This document shows positions 1-9,377 of a DNA stretch of 47,321 nt, one piece after another. This stretch comes from Chitiniphilus eburneus (GTDB lineage: Bacteria > Pseudomonadota > Gammaproteobacteria > Burkholderiales > Chitinibacteraceae). The stretch is from NCBI RefSeq assembly GCF_005048205.1, contig NZ_SUMF01000026.1, positions 1 through 47,321 of the forward strand, in the 5' to 3' direction. The first letter of the stretch is position 1. Each line of letters starts with the position of its first letter. The position numbers and the translations under genes are program-made. The notes below the pieces were generated by a model, which saw only the letters and a program-made list of their open reading frames with translations, had not been told where the DNA came from and ran no database searches.

Positions 1-374
1 ACGGCGGTGCCGTAGCCGACGGCGGACGCTTCGACGCCAGCGGCCTTGGCCGCGGCTTCCACACGCTGCACTTCCTGCGACGGCGTGGCGGCGGCGGGCG
101 CCGGCGCCGCGGCAGGCGCACCGGCACCGACCTTGGCATCGGTATCGATGGTGGCGATCACTTCGTCGCTGACGACGGAATCGCCTTCCTGCTTGACGAT
201 GGACACCACCACGCCGGCTTGCGGCGCGGGAATCTCCAGCACGACCTTGTCGGTCTCGATATCGATCAGGTTTTCGTCGCGGGCAATGGCTTCGCCCACT
301 TTTTTCTTCCAGCCCAGCAGCGTGGCTTCGGATACCGATTCGGGCAGTTGCGGGACTTTGATTTCAATGATCAT
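1..374 (-). CDS. sucB: Dihydrolipoamide succinyltransferase (E2 of 2-oxoglutarate dehydrogenase), N-terminal part
   Basis: E2 carries the swinging lipoyl arm that takes the succinyl group from SucA and passes it to CoA in the TCA cycle. The visible 124 residues start MIIEIKVPQLPES and form a complete lipoyl domain, with the lipoylated lysine in the ETDKV motif at K43. An Ala/Pro-rich linker follows (about residues 84-98), then the start of the E3/E1-binding region. The catalytic domain lies beyond the window edge. ATG at 372-374 has GGAG about 8 nt upstream. It is the last visible gene of the sdh-gltA-suc operon, 66 nt after sucA. The linker could also fit another 2-oxoacid E2, but the sucA neighbour makes succinyltransferase very likely. 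Confidence 0.93.
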   Translation of the reverse strand, partial: MIIEIKVPQLPESVSEATLLGWKKKVGEAIARDENLIDIETDKVVLEIPAPQAGVVVSIVKQEGDSVVSDEVIATIDTDAKVGAGAPAAAPAPAAATPSQEVQRVEAAAKAAGVEASAVGYGTA

Positions 375-410
375 CGGGAAAATCTCCAAGCGGTTCTTGC
401 TTGCGACAAG

Positions 411-436
411 ACGCGGCAGACACCTGTCTGCCGCGT
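411..436 (-). promoter_or_regulatory. Intercistronic hairpin between sucA and sucB
   Basis: A perfect 11-bp inverted repeat (ACGCGGCAGAC / GTCTGCCGCGT) with a 4-nt loop lies 4 nt after the sucA stop codon. No U-run follows on the minus strand, so it is probably not an intrinsic terminator. A role in RNA processing or 3'-end protection that sets the E1:E2 ratio is an inference. Confidence 0.5.
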
Positions 437-440
437 TGGA

Positions 441-3260
441 TTAAAGCGTCATCGCCTCGTCGAGGAAGGCCTTGAGCTGCGCGGTATGCTTGCTCATGTA
501 GCCCACCGCCGGCGACGCGGACGATTGCCGGCCTGCGTACTTCAGGGTCTGCTTCGGACTCGTCACCCCTTCCAGGCGGTGGCGGATCTGGTGCCACGCA
601 CCCTGGTTGCGCGGTTCCTCCTGCACCCACATCACTTCGCGGGCGTTGGGATACTTGGCGATCTCCGCCTGCAATTCCTCCGTCGGGAACGGATAGAGCT
701 GCTCGATGCGGACGATGGCGATGTCCTTGATGTCGCGTTCGCGGCGGGCGTTGTCGAGGTCGTAATAGACCTGGCCGGCGCAGACCAGCACGCGCTTCAC
801 CTTCTTGGCGTCCAGGCCGGCCGCGTCGCCGATCACGTTGCAGAATTCGCCGCTGACGAACTGCTCGATCGGGCTGGCGGATACCTTGGCCTTCAACAGG
901 CGCTTGCTCATGATGATGATCAGCGGCTTGCGCACCGGGCGGACCATCTGCCGACGCAGCACATGGAAAATCTGGCTGGCTTCGGTCGGCTGCACCACCT
1001 GGACGTTGTGCTCGGCACACAGTTGCAGGTAACGCTCGACGCGGGCGGACGAGTGCTCCGGGCCCATGCCGTCATAGCCGTGCGGCAGCATCATGGTCAG
1101 GCCGCACAGACGGCCCCACTTGGTTTCGCCGGAGGTGATGAACTGGTCGATCACCACCTGCGCGCCGTTGGCGAAGTCGCCGAACTGCGCCTCCCAGATC
1201 ACCAGTTCGTCGGGCGCCGACGAGGCGTAGCCGTATTCGAACGCCAGCACTGCTTCTTCGTTGAGGATGGAGTCGATCACCAGGAAGTGCGACTGGTTCT
1301 CGGAGATATGCTGCAACGGGATGTAGACACCCTGGTCCCAGCGCTCGCGGTTCTGGTCGTGCAGCACCGCATGGCGATGGTTGAAGGTGCCGCGACCGGA
1401 ATCCTCGCCGGAGATGCGCACCGCGTAGCCTTCGGTGAGCAAGGTGGCGTAGGCCAGGTGCTCTGCCATGCCCCAGTCGACCCCGACATTGCCGGCGACC
1501 ATTTCGCGGCGTTCGTTGATCACCTTCTCCACCGTGGTGCGCAGCTTGAAGCCTTCCGGCACGCTGGTGAACGTCTCGGCCAGGCGGCTCAGATCGGCAT
1601 GCGCGACGCTGGTGGTCACCGGGTGGCGCCAGTGATTGCCCATGTAGCGGGAGAAATCGATGGCGAAGTTACGCTTGTAGTCGGTGAGCGAGGTCTGCTC
1701 GACATGTTCGCCGCGATCCAGCGCGGCGCGATAGGCCTGGATCATGCCGTCGGCCTCTTCGGCCGACACCACGCCTTCGGCGATCAGTCGATCGGCGTAC
1801 TTCTTGCGCACGCCCGGATGCGCCGCGATCTTGCGGTACATCATCGGCTGGGTCACATACGGATCGTCTGCCTCGTTGTGGCCGTGCTTGCGGAAACAGA
1901 CGATATCGACCACCACGTCCTTGCGGAAGCGCTTGCGGAATGCCAGTGCGGCTTCGATGGCGAAGCACACGGCCTCGGGATCGTCGCCGTTCACGTGGAA
2001 GATCGGCGCCTCGACCATCTTGGCGATGTCGGTACAGTACAGCGTCGAACGGTTGTCGCGCGGGTCGGAGGTGGTGAAGCCGACCTGGTTGTTGATGACG
2101 ATGTGCGTGGTACCGCCGGTGCCGTAACCGCGCGTTTGCGACAGGTTGAACGTGCCCTGGTTGGTGCCCAGGCCAATGAAGGCGGAGTCGCCGTGCACCA
2201 GCACCGGCAGCACCTGCTCGCCCGCCTTGTCGCCACGGCGCTGCTGACGCGCGCGCACCGAGCCTTCGACCACCGGGTTCACGATCTCCAGGTGGGACGG
2301 GTTGAATGCCAGCGACAGGTGGATCGGGCCGCCCGGGGTGGGAATGTCGGCCGAAAAACCGTTGTGGTACTTCACGTCGCCCGACGGCAGATCGGTGGTC
2401 GGACGGCCTTCGAATTCGCTGAAGAGATCACGCGGCAGCTTGCCCAGCGTGTTGACCAGCACGTTCAGGCGGCCACGGTGCGCCATGCCGATGACCATTT
2501 CCTGCACGCCGTCGCGCCCGGCGCCCTGCACCAGGGTATCCATGGCGGCAATGAAGCTCTCGCCGCCTTCCAGCGAGAAGCGCTTCTGGCCGACGTACTT
2601 GCGGTGCAGGTACTGCTCCATCGTTTCGGCGGCGGTCACCTGCTTGAGCATGCGCTTCTTCTGCTCAGCGCTGAACGACGGCGTGGATTGCACCGACTCG
2701 AAGTAGTCCTGAATCCACAGGCGCTGCTCCGTGTTGGTGATATGCATGAACTCGATGCCGAAGTTGCCGCAATAGATGCGACGCAGCCGGCCGACGATGT
2801 CGGACAGCGGTGCGTTTTCCGGGCCGACGAGGTTGCCGCAATTGAACTGCACGGCCATGTCGGCATCGGACAGATCGTACTGGGCGAGGTCCAGCTCGGG
2901 CACCGGCGCCATGTCCATGCGCTTGAGCGGATCGAGATCGGCGGCGCGGCTACCCATTAGCCGGTAGGCATTGACCAGGCGCAGCACGCCAACCTGCTTG
3001 CGGCTGCTTTCGCGCTCGGCCGCCACATCGCGCACGGCGGCCAGGCGCGGCTGGCGCGCCAGCCGGATGAACGATTCCTCGATCGGCGCGCGCGGCACGT
3101 CGCGTGCCGGGCCCCCGCTGGCCTGTTGCAGCTTGTCGAAGTAATCGCGCCATTGCGCGGTCACCGACGCGGGGTCGGCCAGGTACTGTTCGTACAGTTC
3201 CTCGACGAACGGGGCATTCCCACCAAAGAGGTAGGAGTTCATTTCCAGTTCTTTCATCAT
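441..3260 (-). CDS. sucA: 2-oxoglutarate dehydrogenase E1 component
   Basis: Thiamine-diphosphate-dependent E1 decarboxylates 2-oxoglutarate and succinylates the lipoyl arm of SucB. The product is 939 aa, normal for the family (about 930-950). Visible signatures are the N-terminal E2-binding stretch NSYLFGGNAPF, GMAHRGRLNVL in the substrate/ThDP core, the ThDP/Mg region ending FRKHGHNEADDP, and a C-terminal transketolase-type domain. I chose the ATG at 3258-3260 (MMKELEMNSYL) because related proteins start MM-x-NSYLFG. An upstream in-frame start would add 28 unlikely residues. An AAGGA lies about 14 nt upstream. It sits 144 nt after gltA in the TCA operon. Confidence 0.96.
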   Translation of the reverse strand: MMKELEMNSYLFGGNAPFVEELYEQYLADPASVTAQWRDYFDKLQQASGGPARDVPRAPIEESFIRLARQPRLAAVRDVAAERESSRKQVGVLRLVNAYRLMGSRAADLDPLKRMDMAPVPELDLAQYDLSDADMAVQFNCGNLVGPENAPLSDIVGRLRRIYCGNFGIEFMHITNTEQRLWIQDYFESVQSTPSFSAEQKKRMLKQVTAAETMEQYLHRKYVGQKRFSLEGGESFIAAMDTLVQGAGRDGVQEMVIGMAHRGRLNVLVNTLGKLPRDLFSEFEGRPTTDLPSGDVKYHNGFSADIPTPGGPIHLSLAFNPSHLEIVNPVVEGSVRARQQRRGDKAGEQVLPVLVHGDSAFIGLGTNQGTFNLSQTRGYGTGGTTHIVINNQVGFTTSDPRDNRSTLYCTDIAKMVEAPIFHVNGDDPEAVCFAIEAALAFRKRFRKDVVVDIVCFRKHGHNEADDPYVTQPMMYRKIAAHPGVRKKYADRLIAEGVVSAEEADGMIQAYRAALDRGEHVEQTSLTDYKRNFAIDFSRYMGNHWRHPVTTSVAHADLSRLAETFTSVPEGFKLRTTVEKVINERREMVAGNVGVDWGMAEHLAYATLLTEGYAVRISGEDSGRGTFNHRHAVLHDQNRERWDQGVYIPLQHISENQSHFLVIDSILNEEAVLAFEYGYASSAPDELVIWEAQFGDFANGAQVVIDQFITSGETKWGRLCGLTMMLPHGYDGMGPEHSSARVERYLQLCAEHNVQVVQPTEASQIFHVLRRQMVRPVRKPLIIIMSKRLLKAKVSASPIEQFVSGEFCNVIGDAAGLDAKKVKRVLVCAGQVYYDLDNARRERDIKDIAIVRIEQLYPFPTEELQAEIAKYPNAREVMWVQEEPRNQGAWHQIRHRLEGVTSPKQTLKYAGRQSSASPAVGYMSKHTAQLKAFLDEAMTL

Positions 3261-3404
3261 GATGCGGGGCTTATCCTTCAGCCGGCCCGCCGGTCCGGCT
3301 GCAACCTGTCTTTGAGCAATCCCTGGGTAATGCCGGGGCGGCATCCGCCGCCCCCTTGTCGCGCCACCGTGCTTGGCGATGGCGTCGTCGTGGTCGATGC
3401 CGGA

Positions 3405-4685
3405 TCAGCGGTCGCCGGACGGGACGTAGTCGCGACGCGGCGAGCCAGTGTAAAGCTGGCGCGGACGGCCGATCTTCATGCCCGGATCGGAGATCATCTC
3501 GTTCCAGTGGCTGATCCAGCCCACGGTGCGGGCCAGCGCGAAGATCACGGTGAACATCGACACCGGGATGCCCAGCGCGGTCAGCACGATGCCGGAGTAG
3601 AAGTCCACGTTCGGGTAAAGCTTGCGCTCGATGAAGTACGAATCCTCCAGCGCGATCTTTTCCAGCGCCATGGCGAGCTTGAGCTTGGGGTCGTTCTCCA
3701 GGCCCAGTTCCTTCAGCACCTCGTAGCAGGTCTCGCGCATGATGGCGGCGCGGGGGTCCATGTTCTTGTAGACGCGGTGACCGAAGCCCATCAGCTTGTG
3801 GGTCTTGGCCTTCACGCCTTCCATGAACGCCGGCACGTTATCCACCGAGCCGATTTCGTCCAGCATCTTCAGCACGGCTTCGTTGGCGCCGCCATGCGAC
3901 GGCCCCCACAGGCAGGCGATGCCGGCGGCGATGCAGGCGAACGGGTTGGCGCCCGACGAGCCGGCCAGGCGCACCGTCGAGGTGGAAGCGTTCTGCTCGT
4001 GGTCGGCGTGCAGGGTGAAGATGCGATCCAGCGCGCGCACCAGCACCGGGTTCGGCTCGTACGGCTCGCACGGGGTGGCGAACATCATGTGCAGGAAGTT
4101 GGCGGTATAGCCCAGGTCGTTCTTCGGGTAGTTGAACGGCAGACCCTGGGTGTAGCGGTAGCACATCGCGGCAATGGTCGGGATCTTGGAGATCAGGCGA
4201 TAGATCGCCACCTTGCGGTGCTCGGCGTTGTTGATGTCCAGGCTGTCCTGGTAGAACGCCGACAGCGCGCCGGTGACGCCGACCATCATGGCCATCGGAT
4301 GGGCATCGCGACGGAAACCGTTGAAGAAGCGGGTGAGCTGGTCGTGCACCATGGTGTGCTTCATCACGGTGTGCTCGAACTCCTCGCGCTGCGCGCGCGT
4401 GGGCAGTTCGCCGTAGATCAGCAGGTAGCAGGTTTCCAGGTAGTCGGATTCCTTGGCGAGCTGCTCGATCGGATAGCCACGGTAATAGAGCTGGCCCTCA
4501 TCGCCGTCGATGAAGGTGATCTTCGATTCGCAGGCCGAAGTGGCCAGGAAACCCGGGTCGAAGGTGAACATGCCGGTCTTGGAGAAAGCGCGGATATCGA
4601 CCACGCTGGGACCGAGCGTACCCGGCAAAACCGGCAGCTCGATGCTCTGGCCGCCGTTGTAAGTCAGGGTGACTTTGTTTTCCAT
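3405..4685 (-). CDS. gltA: Citrate synthase (type II)
   Basis: Condenses oxaloacetate and acetyl-CoA to citrate. The 426-aa length matches Gram-negative type II enzymes (E. coli 427). The catalytic triad is in place: H264 in [10 protein letters not shown]303 in MGFGHRVYK and D361 in YPNVDFYSG. The N-terminal small domain typical of the hexameric, NADH-sensitive type is present. ATG at 4683-4685 is preceded by CAGGAG at about -10, favouring it over an upstream in-frame start that would add 35 residues. It follows sdhE by 47 nt. The 144-nt gap to sucA holds GC-rich dyad sequence but no clear terminator. Confidence 0.97.
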   Translation of the reverse strand: MENKVTLTYNGGQSIELPVLPGTLGPSVVDIRAFSKTGMFTFDPGFLATSACESKITFIDGDEGQLYYRGYPIEQLAKESDYLETCYLLIYGELPTRAQREEFEHTVMKHTMVHDQLTRFFNGFRRDAHPMAMMVGVTGALSAFYQDSLDINNAEHRKVAIYRLISKIPTIAAMCYRYTQGLPFNYPKNDLGYTANFLHMMFATPCEPYEPNPVLVRALDRIFTLHADHEQNASTSTVRLAGSSGANPFACIAAGIACLWGPSHGGANEAVLKMLDEIGSVDNVPAFMEGVKAKTHKLMGFGHRVYKNMDPRAAIMRETCYEVLKELGLENDPKLKLAMALEKIALEDSYFIERKLYPNVDFYSGIVLTALGIPVSMFTVIFALARTVGWISHWNEMISDPGMKIGRPRQLYTGSPRRDYVPSGDR

Positions 4686-4732
4686 CCTTTTGGGCTCCTG
4701 GGTAAAAACTCCGGCCTCGGCCGAATATCGAT

Positions 4733-4987
4733 TCATCGTTGTGCCGCCCGTATCCGCTCGATGATCGGCAGCAATCGAGGGGTCGGGCATGGCGACCGGC
4801 CGTTGAGATAATCGAGCAGGTCGTTGTCGGGCAATTGCAGCAGCTCGCGATACAGCAGCAGATCCGCTTCGTTCAGTTGAGGCAGCGCTTCGCTGACGAA
4901 ACGCTCCAGTTGCAGATCGAGTTCCAGCAATCCACGGCGCGAGCGCCAGATGATGCGTTTGAGTTCGACCTCGTCCAATTCACTCAC
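4733..4987 (-). CDS. sdhE: Succinate dehydrogenase assembly factor 2 (FAD assembly factor)
   Basis: SdhE promotes covalent attachment of FAD to SdhA. The 84-aa product contains the conserved RGxxE motif (RRGLLEL) near residues 16-22 and the all-helical pattern of the family, ending with an L..YLNG..P stretch. The proposed start is GTG at 4985-4987, giving the usual family length. An in-frame ATG at 5021-5023 would give 96 aa but has no visible Shine-Dalgarno sequence. It lies between sdhB (77 nt upstream) and gltA, the common place for sdhE in beta- and gammaproteobacteria. The exact start is less certain than the identity. Confidence 0.88.
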   Translation of the reverse strand: MSELDEVELKRIIWRSRRGLLELDLQLERFVSEALPQLNEADLLLYRELLQLPDNDLLDYLNGRSPCPTPRLLPIIERIRAAQR

Positions 4988-5064
4988 CTCGCGCCTGGGC
5001 GCTGTGTTCCCGCGCCGCCCCATGGCGGCGGCGGGTTTGCAAGGGCGGCAGCGCCGCCCTGCGA

Positions 5065-5775
5065 TCAGGCCATCCGCTTGACCATCAGGTCCTTGATCTT
5101 GCCAATGGCCTTGGTCGGGTTCAGCTCCTTGGGGCACACGTCCACGCAGTTCATGATGGTGTGGCAGCGGAACAGGCGGTACGGGTCTTCCAGGTTGTCC
5201 AGGCGCTCGTTGGTGGCCGTATCGCGCGTATCGGCAATGAAGCGGTACGCCGCCAGCAGGCCGGCCGGGCCGACGAACTTGTCGGGGTTCCACCAGAAAG
5301 AAGGACAGGACGTCGAGCAGCACGCACAGAGGATGCACTCGTACAGGCCGTCCAGCTCCTTGCGGTCTTCCTGGCTTTGCAGGCGCTCGCGATCGGGCGC
5401 CGGGGTGTCGTTCACCACGTAGGGCTTGATCGAGTGGTACTGCTTGAAGAACTGGGTCATGTCCACGATCAGGTCGCGGATCACCGGCAGGCCGGGCAAT
5501 GGGCGAATCTGGATCGGCTGCTTCAGATCATCGATGTTGGTCACGCAGGCCAGGCCATTGCGACCATTGATGTTCATCGCGTCCGAGCCGCAGACGCCCT
5601 CGCGGCAGGAGCGGCGGAACGAGACGGAATCGTCCACCACCTTCAGCTTGACCAGCGCGTCCAGCAGCTTGTGGTCGGAGGGGCCGAGGTCGACGGTGTA
5701 ATCCTTCATGTACGGCTTCGCGTCCTTTTCCGGATCGAAGCGGTAGATGCTGAACTTGACGGTACGGGTAGTCAT
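5065..5775 (-). CDS. sdhB: Succinate dehydrogenase iron-sulfur subunit
   Basis: Carries electrons from FADH2 in SdhA to ubiquinone through three clusters. Ligands are visible in order: [2Fe-2S] at C57, C62, D65 and C77 (CREGVCGSD ... GLAC), [4Fe-4S] in CILCACCSTSCP, and [3Fe-4S] in CHTIMNCVDVCPK. The length of 236 aa is normal. The start ATG is 13 nt after the sdhA stop, within the operon. Nothing is odd. Confidence 0.98.
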   Translation of the reverse strand: MTTRTVKFSIYRFDPEKDAKPYMKDYTVDLGPSDHKLLDALVKLKVVDDSVSFRRSCREGVCGSDAMNINGRNGLACVTNIDDLKQPIQIRPLPGLPVIRDLIVDMTQFFKQYHSIKPYVVNDTPAPDRERLQSQEDRKELDGLYECILCACCSTSCPSFWWNPDKFVGPAGLLAAYRFIADTRDTATNERLDNLEDPYRLFRCHTIMNCVDVCPKELNPTKAIGKIKDLMVKRMA

Positions 5776-5788
5776 TGATGCATTCCCC

Positions 5789-7561
5789 TCAGTAGGAGCG
5801 GGTCTTCAGCGCGATGGTCTCGACCGACAGGGGCTTGAGATTCACCGGCTTGTAATCGAGGCGGTTGGCGTCGCGGTACCACAGGGTGTGCTTGAGCCAG
5901 TTTTCGTCGTCGCGGCCATTCGGGTGCTCGGGCGTATCCGCCGCGTCGTCCCGCACGTGCGCGCCGCGCGATTCGGTGCGCGCCTCGGCGGAGATCATCG
6001 TCGCCTTGGCCACTTCGATCAGGTTTTCCAGTTCCAGCGCTTCCAGGCGCGCGGTATTGAAGGTCCTGGATTTGTCGGCGATCTCGATGGTCCTGACCAT
6101 CGCTTCGACTTCCAGGATTTTCTCCACGCCTTCCTTGAGCATGTCCTTGAAACGGAACACGCCGCAGTGGTTCTGCATGGTGCGTTGCATCGCGGCGCGG
6201 GCGGATTCCACCGGCGTGCCGTTCTGCTGGCCGTCCAGGCGGGCGACGCGCGCCAGCGAGCGATCGACGTCGGCGGTGGCCAGCGGCGGCAGGTCCTTGG
6301 GCGCGGTCTTGATGTATTCGATCATCGAATTGCCCGAACTCTTGCCGAACACCAGCAGGTCGAGCAACGAATTGGTACCCAGGCGGTTGGCGCCGTGCAC
6401 CGAGGCACAGGCCACTTCGCCGGCGGCATAGAAGCCCGGCACCACCTGGTCGTGGACCACGACCTCGCCGCGATAATTGGTCGGGATGCCACCCATCTGG
6501 TAGTGGCAGGTCGGCACGACGGGGATCGGCGCCTTGATCGGATCGACCCCGGCGAACTTGATCGAGATTTCGCGAATGCCCGGCAGCTTGGACTTGATGA
6601 CTTCCGGGTCCAGGTGGGTGATGTCGAGCAGCACGTGATCCTTGTGGGGACCGCAGCCGCGACCTTCGTTGATCTCGGTGACCATGGCGCGCGACACCAC
6701 GTCGCGACTGGCCAGATCCTTGGCGTTGGGCGCATAGCGCTCCATGAAGCGTTCGCCCGCGCTGTTGCGCAGGATACCGCCTTCACCGCGCACGCCTTCG
6801 GTGATCAGCACGCCGGCACCGGCCACGCCGGTGGGGTGGAACTGCCAGAACTCCATGTCTTCCAGCGGAATACCCGCGCGCGCCGCCATGCCCAGGCCGT
6901 CGCCGGTGTTGATGAAGGCGTTGGTGGACGAAGCGAAGATGCGCCCGGCGCCGCCGGTGGCGAACAGGGTGGCCTTGGCCTGGAACACGTAGACCTCGGA
7001 GGTCTCCATTTCCATCGCCACCACGCCCTGGACATTGCCTTGTTCGTCGCGCACCAGATCCAGCGCCATCCATTCGACGAAGAACTGGGTGTTGGCGCGT
7101 ACGTTGCGCTGGTACAGCGCGTGCAGCATGGCGTGGCCGGTCCGGTCGGCGGCGGCGCACGCGCGGCGCACCGGCTTTTCGCCGAAGTTGGACATGTGCC
7201 CGCCGAAGGGGCGCTGGTAGATGGTGCCGTCGGCATTGCGGTCGAACGGCATGCCGAAGTGTTCCAGCTCGACCACGACATTCGGCGCCTCGCGGCACAT
7301 GAACTCGATGGCGTCCTGGTCGCCCAGCCAGTCCGACCCCTTCACGGTGTCGTACATATGCCAGTGCCAGTGATCCGGCTCGGAGTTGCCCAGCGAGGCG
7401 GAGACGCCGCCCTGCGCCGCCACGGTATGCGAGCGGGTCGGAAACACCTTGGACAGCACGGCCGTCTTCAGGCCGGCTTCGGACAATTGCAGGGCTGCAC
7501 GCAGGCCAGCACCGCCCGCACCGACGATCACCGCATCGAATTTACGAACAGGAACCGCCAT
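5789..7561 (-). CDS. sdhA: Succinate dehydrogenase flavoprotein subunit
   Basis: Oxidises succinate to fumarate using covalently bound FAD. The 590-aa product begins [19 protein letters not shown]. It has the GxGxxG dinucleotide fold near residue 14, the flavinylated histidine H45 in [10 protein letters not shown], and the usual fumarate reductase/SDH core and C-terminal domain (ending [13 protein letters not shown]). The ATG overlaps the sdhD stop by one base (TGATG), showing translational coupling. An upstream in-frame start would add 47 residues read through sdhD and was rejected. Confidence 0.98.
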   Translation of the reverse strand: MAVPVRKFDAVIVGAGGAGLRAALQLSEAGLKTAVLSKVFPTRSHTVAAQGGVSASLGNSEPDHWHWHMYDTVKGSDWLGDQDAIEFMCREAPNVVVELEHFGMPFDRNADGTIYQRPFGGHMSNFGEKPVRRACAAADRTGHAMLHALYQRNVRANTQFFVEWMALDLVRDEQGNVQGVVAMEMETSEVYVFQAKATLFATGGAGRIFASSTNAFINTGDGLGMAARAGIPLEDMEFWQFHPTGVAGAGVLITEGVRGEGGILRNSAGERFMERYAPNAKDLASRDVVSRAMVTEINEGRGCGPHKDHVLLDITHLDPEVIKSKLPGIREISIKFAGVDPIKAPIPVVPTCHYQMGGIPTNYRGEVVVHDQVVPGFYAAGEVACASVHGANRLGTNSLLDLLVFGKSSGNSMIEYIKTAPKDLPPLATADVDRSLARVARLDGQQNGTPVESARAAMQRTMQNHCGVFRFKDMLKEGVEKILEVEAMVRTIEIADKSRTFNTARLEALELENLIEVAKATMISAEARTESRGAHVRDDAADTPEHPNGRDDENWLKHTLWYRDANRLDYKPVNLKPLSVETIALKTRSY

Positions 7562-7908
7562 CACGCACCCCACACAACATGAATCGAATAGATAAAGCTG
7601 GCGACCAGCCACAGGATGGTCAGCACGTGCAGCGTCAGGCGCAGCCCGACCGGCTGGACGTAATCCATCCAGATATCGCGCAACCCCACCCAGGCGTGCC
7701 ACAGCAACGCGGCGACGGTGACCGTGGTCAGAACCTTCACCCAGGTACAGGAAAACAGTTGCTGCCAGGCTGCATAGCCGGCATCGGAAGCCAGCAGCAG
7801 GAAGGCGACGATGCCGACCGCGTAGACCAGCATGATGACGGCGGTGACGCGCTGCACCAACCAGTCGCGCAGACCATAGTGCGCGCCGACGACTTGACGA
7901 TTTACCAT
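7561..7908 (-). CDS. sdhD: Succinate dehydrogenase membrane anchor subunit
   Basis: Small membrane subunit that with SdhC anchors SdhAB and binds haem b and ubiquinone. The 115-aa product has three hydrophobic segments (about residues 21-41, 57-76 and 88-112). The haem-ligand histidine corresponds to H71 in [14 protein letters not shown]. Its start lies inside the end of sdhC (7-nt overlap) and its stop overlaps the sdhA start, so all three are translationally coupled. Confidence 0.95.
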   Translation of the reverse strand: MVNRQVVGAHYGLRDWLVQRVTAVIMLVYAVGIVAFLLLASDAGYAAWQQLFSCTWVKVLTTVTVAALLWHAWVGLRDIWMDYVQPVGLRLTLHVLTILWLVASFIYSIHVVWGA

Positions 7909-8276
7909 GCCACCACCCCGATCACAGCAGTCAGAACCAGGCTCACGGCCAGGACGATCCTGGCGGTCAGACGCGCCGTCGGCAGGTCCACGCCCTTATG
8001 GATATCCATGAGCAGGAAGCGGATGCCGGCACAGGCGTGATGCAGGAAGGCCCACAACACCACCAGCAAGGCCAGCTTGATCACCGGATGGGCGATACAG
8101 GCACGGAAGGCCTCGAAACGCTCCGCCGACGACAGCGTACCGGCCAGGGCATACAGCACGAAGGGAATGGCCAGGGACAAAAGGGCGCCACTGATCCGGT
8201 GCAGCCCGGAGACGATGGCAGGCAACGGGAAACTGATGTTCCACAGTGCCAGATGCTTGGGGCGTGTTTTGCTCAT
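7902..8276 (-). CDS. sdhC: Succinate dehydrogenase cytochrome b556 subunit
   Basis: Membrane subunit of complex II. The 124-aa product starts [12 protein letters not shown], has the conserved SGLHRISG motif (H26) and a haem-ligand histidine at H80 in LHHACAGIR, and three transmembrane helices. AAGGAAG lies 7-8 nt before the ATG, a strong ribosome site fitting the first gene of the operon. The 140 nt between the GntR gene and sdhC should hold the operon promoter; I see no convincing -35/-10 pair there. An upstream in-frame extension was rejected because it runs into the GntR gene. Confidence 0.96.
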   Translation of the reverse strand: MSKTRPKHLALWNISFPLPAIVSGLHRISGALLSLAIPFVLYALAGTLSSAERFEAFRACIAHPVIKLALLVVLWAFLHHACAGIRFLLMDIHKGVDLPTARLTARIVLAVSLVLTAVIGVVAW

Positions 8277-8416
8277 ACGCGCTTCCTTTTCACTAAGTCT
8301 TCGCCAAACCGAACCGGCTGGCCCTTCTTCGCCCAACCCGTCACACGAGCCGGATAAATTTCGAATCTTAACAAACCTTGGTGCACCGCCGCATACTGCG
8401 CCGATCCCCATTGACG

Positions 8417-9142
8417 TCATCCCGTACCACCCGGCGGCGGCTCGAAAGCCACCTGCTCGGTACGAATCCACGCCACGCTCCACATCTGCGGGCGACCATC
8501 GAAATCGCGTGCCAGCCGCACCAGTTGCAGCAGCGGCTCGTTCAGCTCCACCTGCAACAACTTCGCTTCCACCGCGCTGGCGCCCACCGCGCGCAAACGC
8601 AGATCGCCATCCTTGAGCCGAACCCCGAAATCGAGCCAGCACAGCGCGCGCAGGTTGCATTTCAGTTCGCGGATACGGCGAACCTCCAGCACCGGAAACT
8701 GCGCCTCGGGCAGCAGCATCTCCTCCAGCCCGATCAGCCTGCCCTGCAAACGGATCAACCGGCGCACCTGCCACAGCGTGGCGCCGCGCCGCAGACCCAG
8801 CATTTCCGCCAGCGCCTCGCCGGCATGGATCTTCACACAGCCCAGCAACTCGAAACTGGGGGCCATCGCGCCATCGCCGGTCAGCGAGGAAAACCCCGCT
8901 TCCGCGAGATAATCGCGCACGCCCGTGACAAACGTGCCCACCCCCTGCCGGCGCTGCAACACCCCTTCGACCACCAGCTCGTCCAGCGCCTTGCGTACGG
9001 TGCCCTGGCTCACACCGAAACGTGCGCCAAGATCGATCTCGCTGGGCAATGCTTCTTCTTCCCGCCAGGCCCCTGCCTGAATCTCGGCAAGAACCTCGCG
9101 CATCACCTGACGATAGAGCGGCAACTGAGAGAGTTTGGCCAT
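8417..9142 (-). CDS. GntR-family transcriptional regulator, HutC/UTRA subfamily
   Basis: A 241-aa regulator with an N-terminal winged helix-turn-helix (about residues 8-74, with [20 protein letters not shown]) and a C-terminal UTRA ligand-binding domain (about 90-235). It lies between the sdhCDAB-gltA-sucAB operon on the same strand and divergent mdh, so control of TCA genes by an organic acid or related metabolite is a reasonable inference. The palindrome at 9186-9199, 44 nt upstream of its start, is a good operator candidate and would also give autoregulation. The ligand cannot be read from sequence. Some known UTRA regulators respond to sugar phosphates or urocanate, so the assignment to TCA control rests on context. 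Confidence 0.88.
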   Translation of the reverse strand: MAKLSQLPLYRQVMREVLAEIQAGAWREEEALPSEIDLGARFGVSQGTVRKALDELVVEGVLQRRQGVGTFVTGVRDYLAEAGFSSLTGDGAMAPSFELLGCVKIHAGEALAEMLGLRRGATLWQVRRLIRLQGRLIGLEEMLLPEAQFPVLEVRRIRELKCNLRALCWLDFGVRLKDGDLRLRAVGASAVEAKLLQVELNEPLLQLVRLARDFDGRPQMWSVAWIRTEQVAFEPPPGGTG

Positions 9143-9185
9143 GTGGGCGCCATTAAATCATGTTGCCGGAGGGGAGTCCACTACA

Positions 9186-9199
9186 GTCTTATATAAGAC
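9186..9199. promoter_or_regulatory. Perfect 14-bp palindrome, probable GntR operator
   Basis: GTCTTATATAAGAC is perfectly self-complementary and AT-rich within GC-rich DNA. It sits in the 235-bp gap between the GntR gene and mdh. HutC-subfamily regulators usually bind short palindromes with GT...AC type ends. It contains TATATAA, so binding could cover a -10 element of the GntR promoter. Confidence 0.6.
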
Positions 9200-9242
9200 A
9201 AAAGACCATGGCCGGAACATCGCCGCAAAGCGGCTCGCCCTC

Positions 9243-9270
9243 TTACATCCAGCGCCTTGCGTGATAGACT
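9243..9270 (+). promoter_or_regulatory. Possible sigma-70 promoter of mdh
   Basis: TTACAT (9243-9248), a 16-bp spacer and TAGACT (9265-9270) lie about 107 nt upstream of the mdh ATG. The fit to consensus is moderate and no other signal supports it. Confidence 0.3.
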
Positions 9271-9377
9271 TCGCCCGCACTGCACCACATCGAATCTCGC
9301 GCAGGGCCACTCAGGTGCGTCCTGCCGTAGTCGTCCCGGGCGTGACAACCGCCACACGTACAACTCGGAGTTACACA

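Noticed and set aside
219-2960. A 913-codon open frame on the plus strand opposite sucA
   Set aside because: It is an artefact of high GC content in the frame complementary to sucA. The composition (His, Val, Gly, Ala, Arg rich, no family motif) is that of an antisense shadow, while sucA has full family signatures.
3261-3404. Possible terminator between gltA and sucA
   Set aside because: GC-rich dyads exist (GGGGGCGGC...GCCGCCCC type) but no U-run follows on the minus strand; probably one operon.
4988-5023. Longer SdhE starting at ATG 5023
   Set aside because: No Shine-Dalgarno and a non-family Arg/Ala-rich extension; the GTG at 4987 gives the usual size.
5747-7582. A 611-codon plus-strand frame opposite sdhA
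   Set aside because: Antisense shadow; sdhA has the complete flavoprotein signature.
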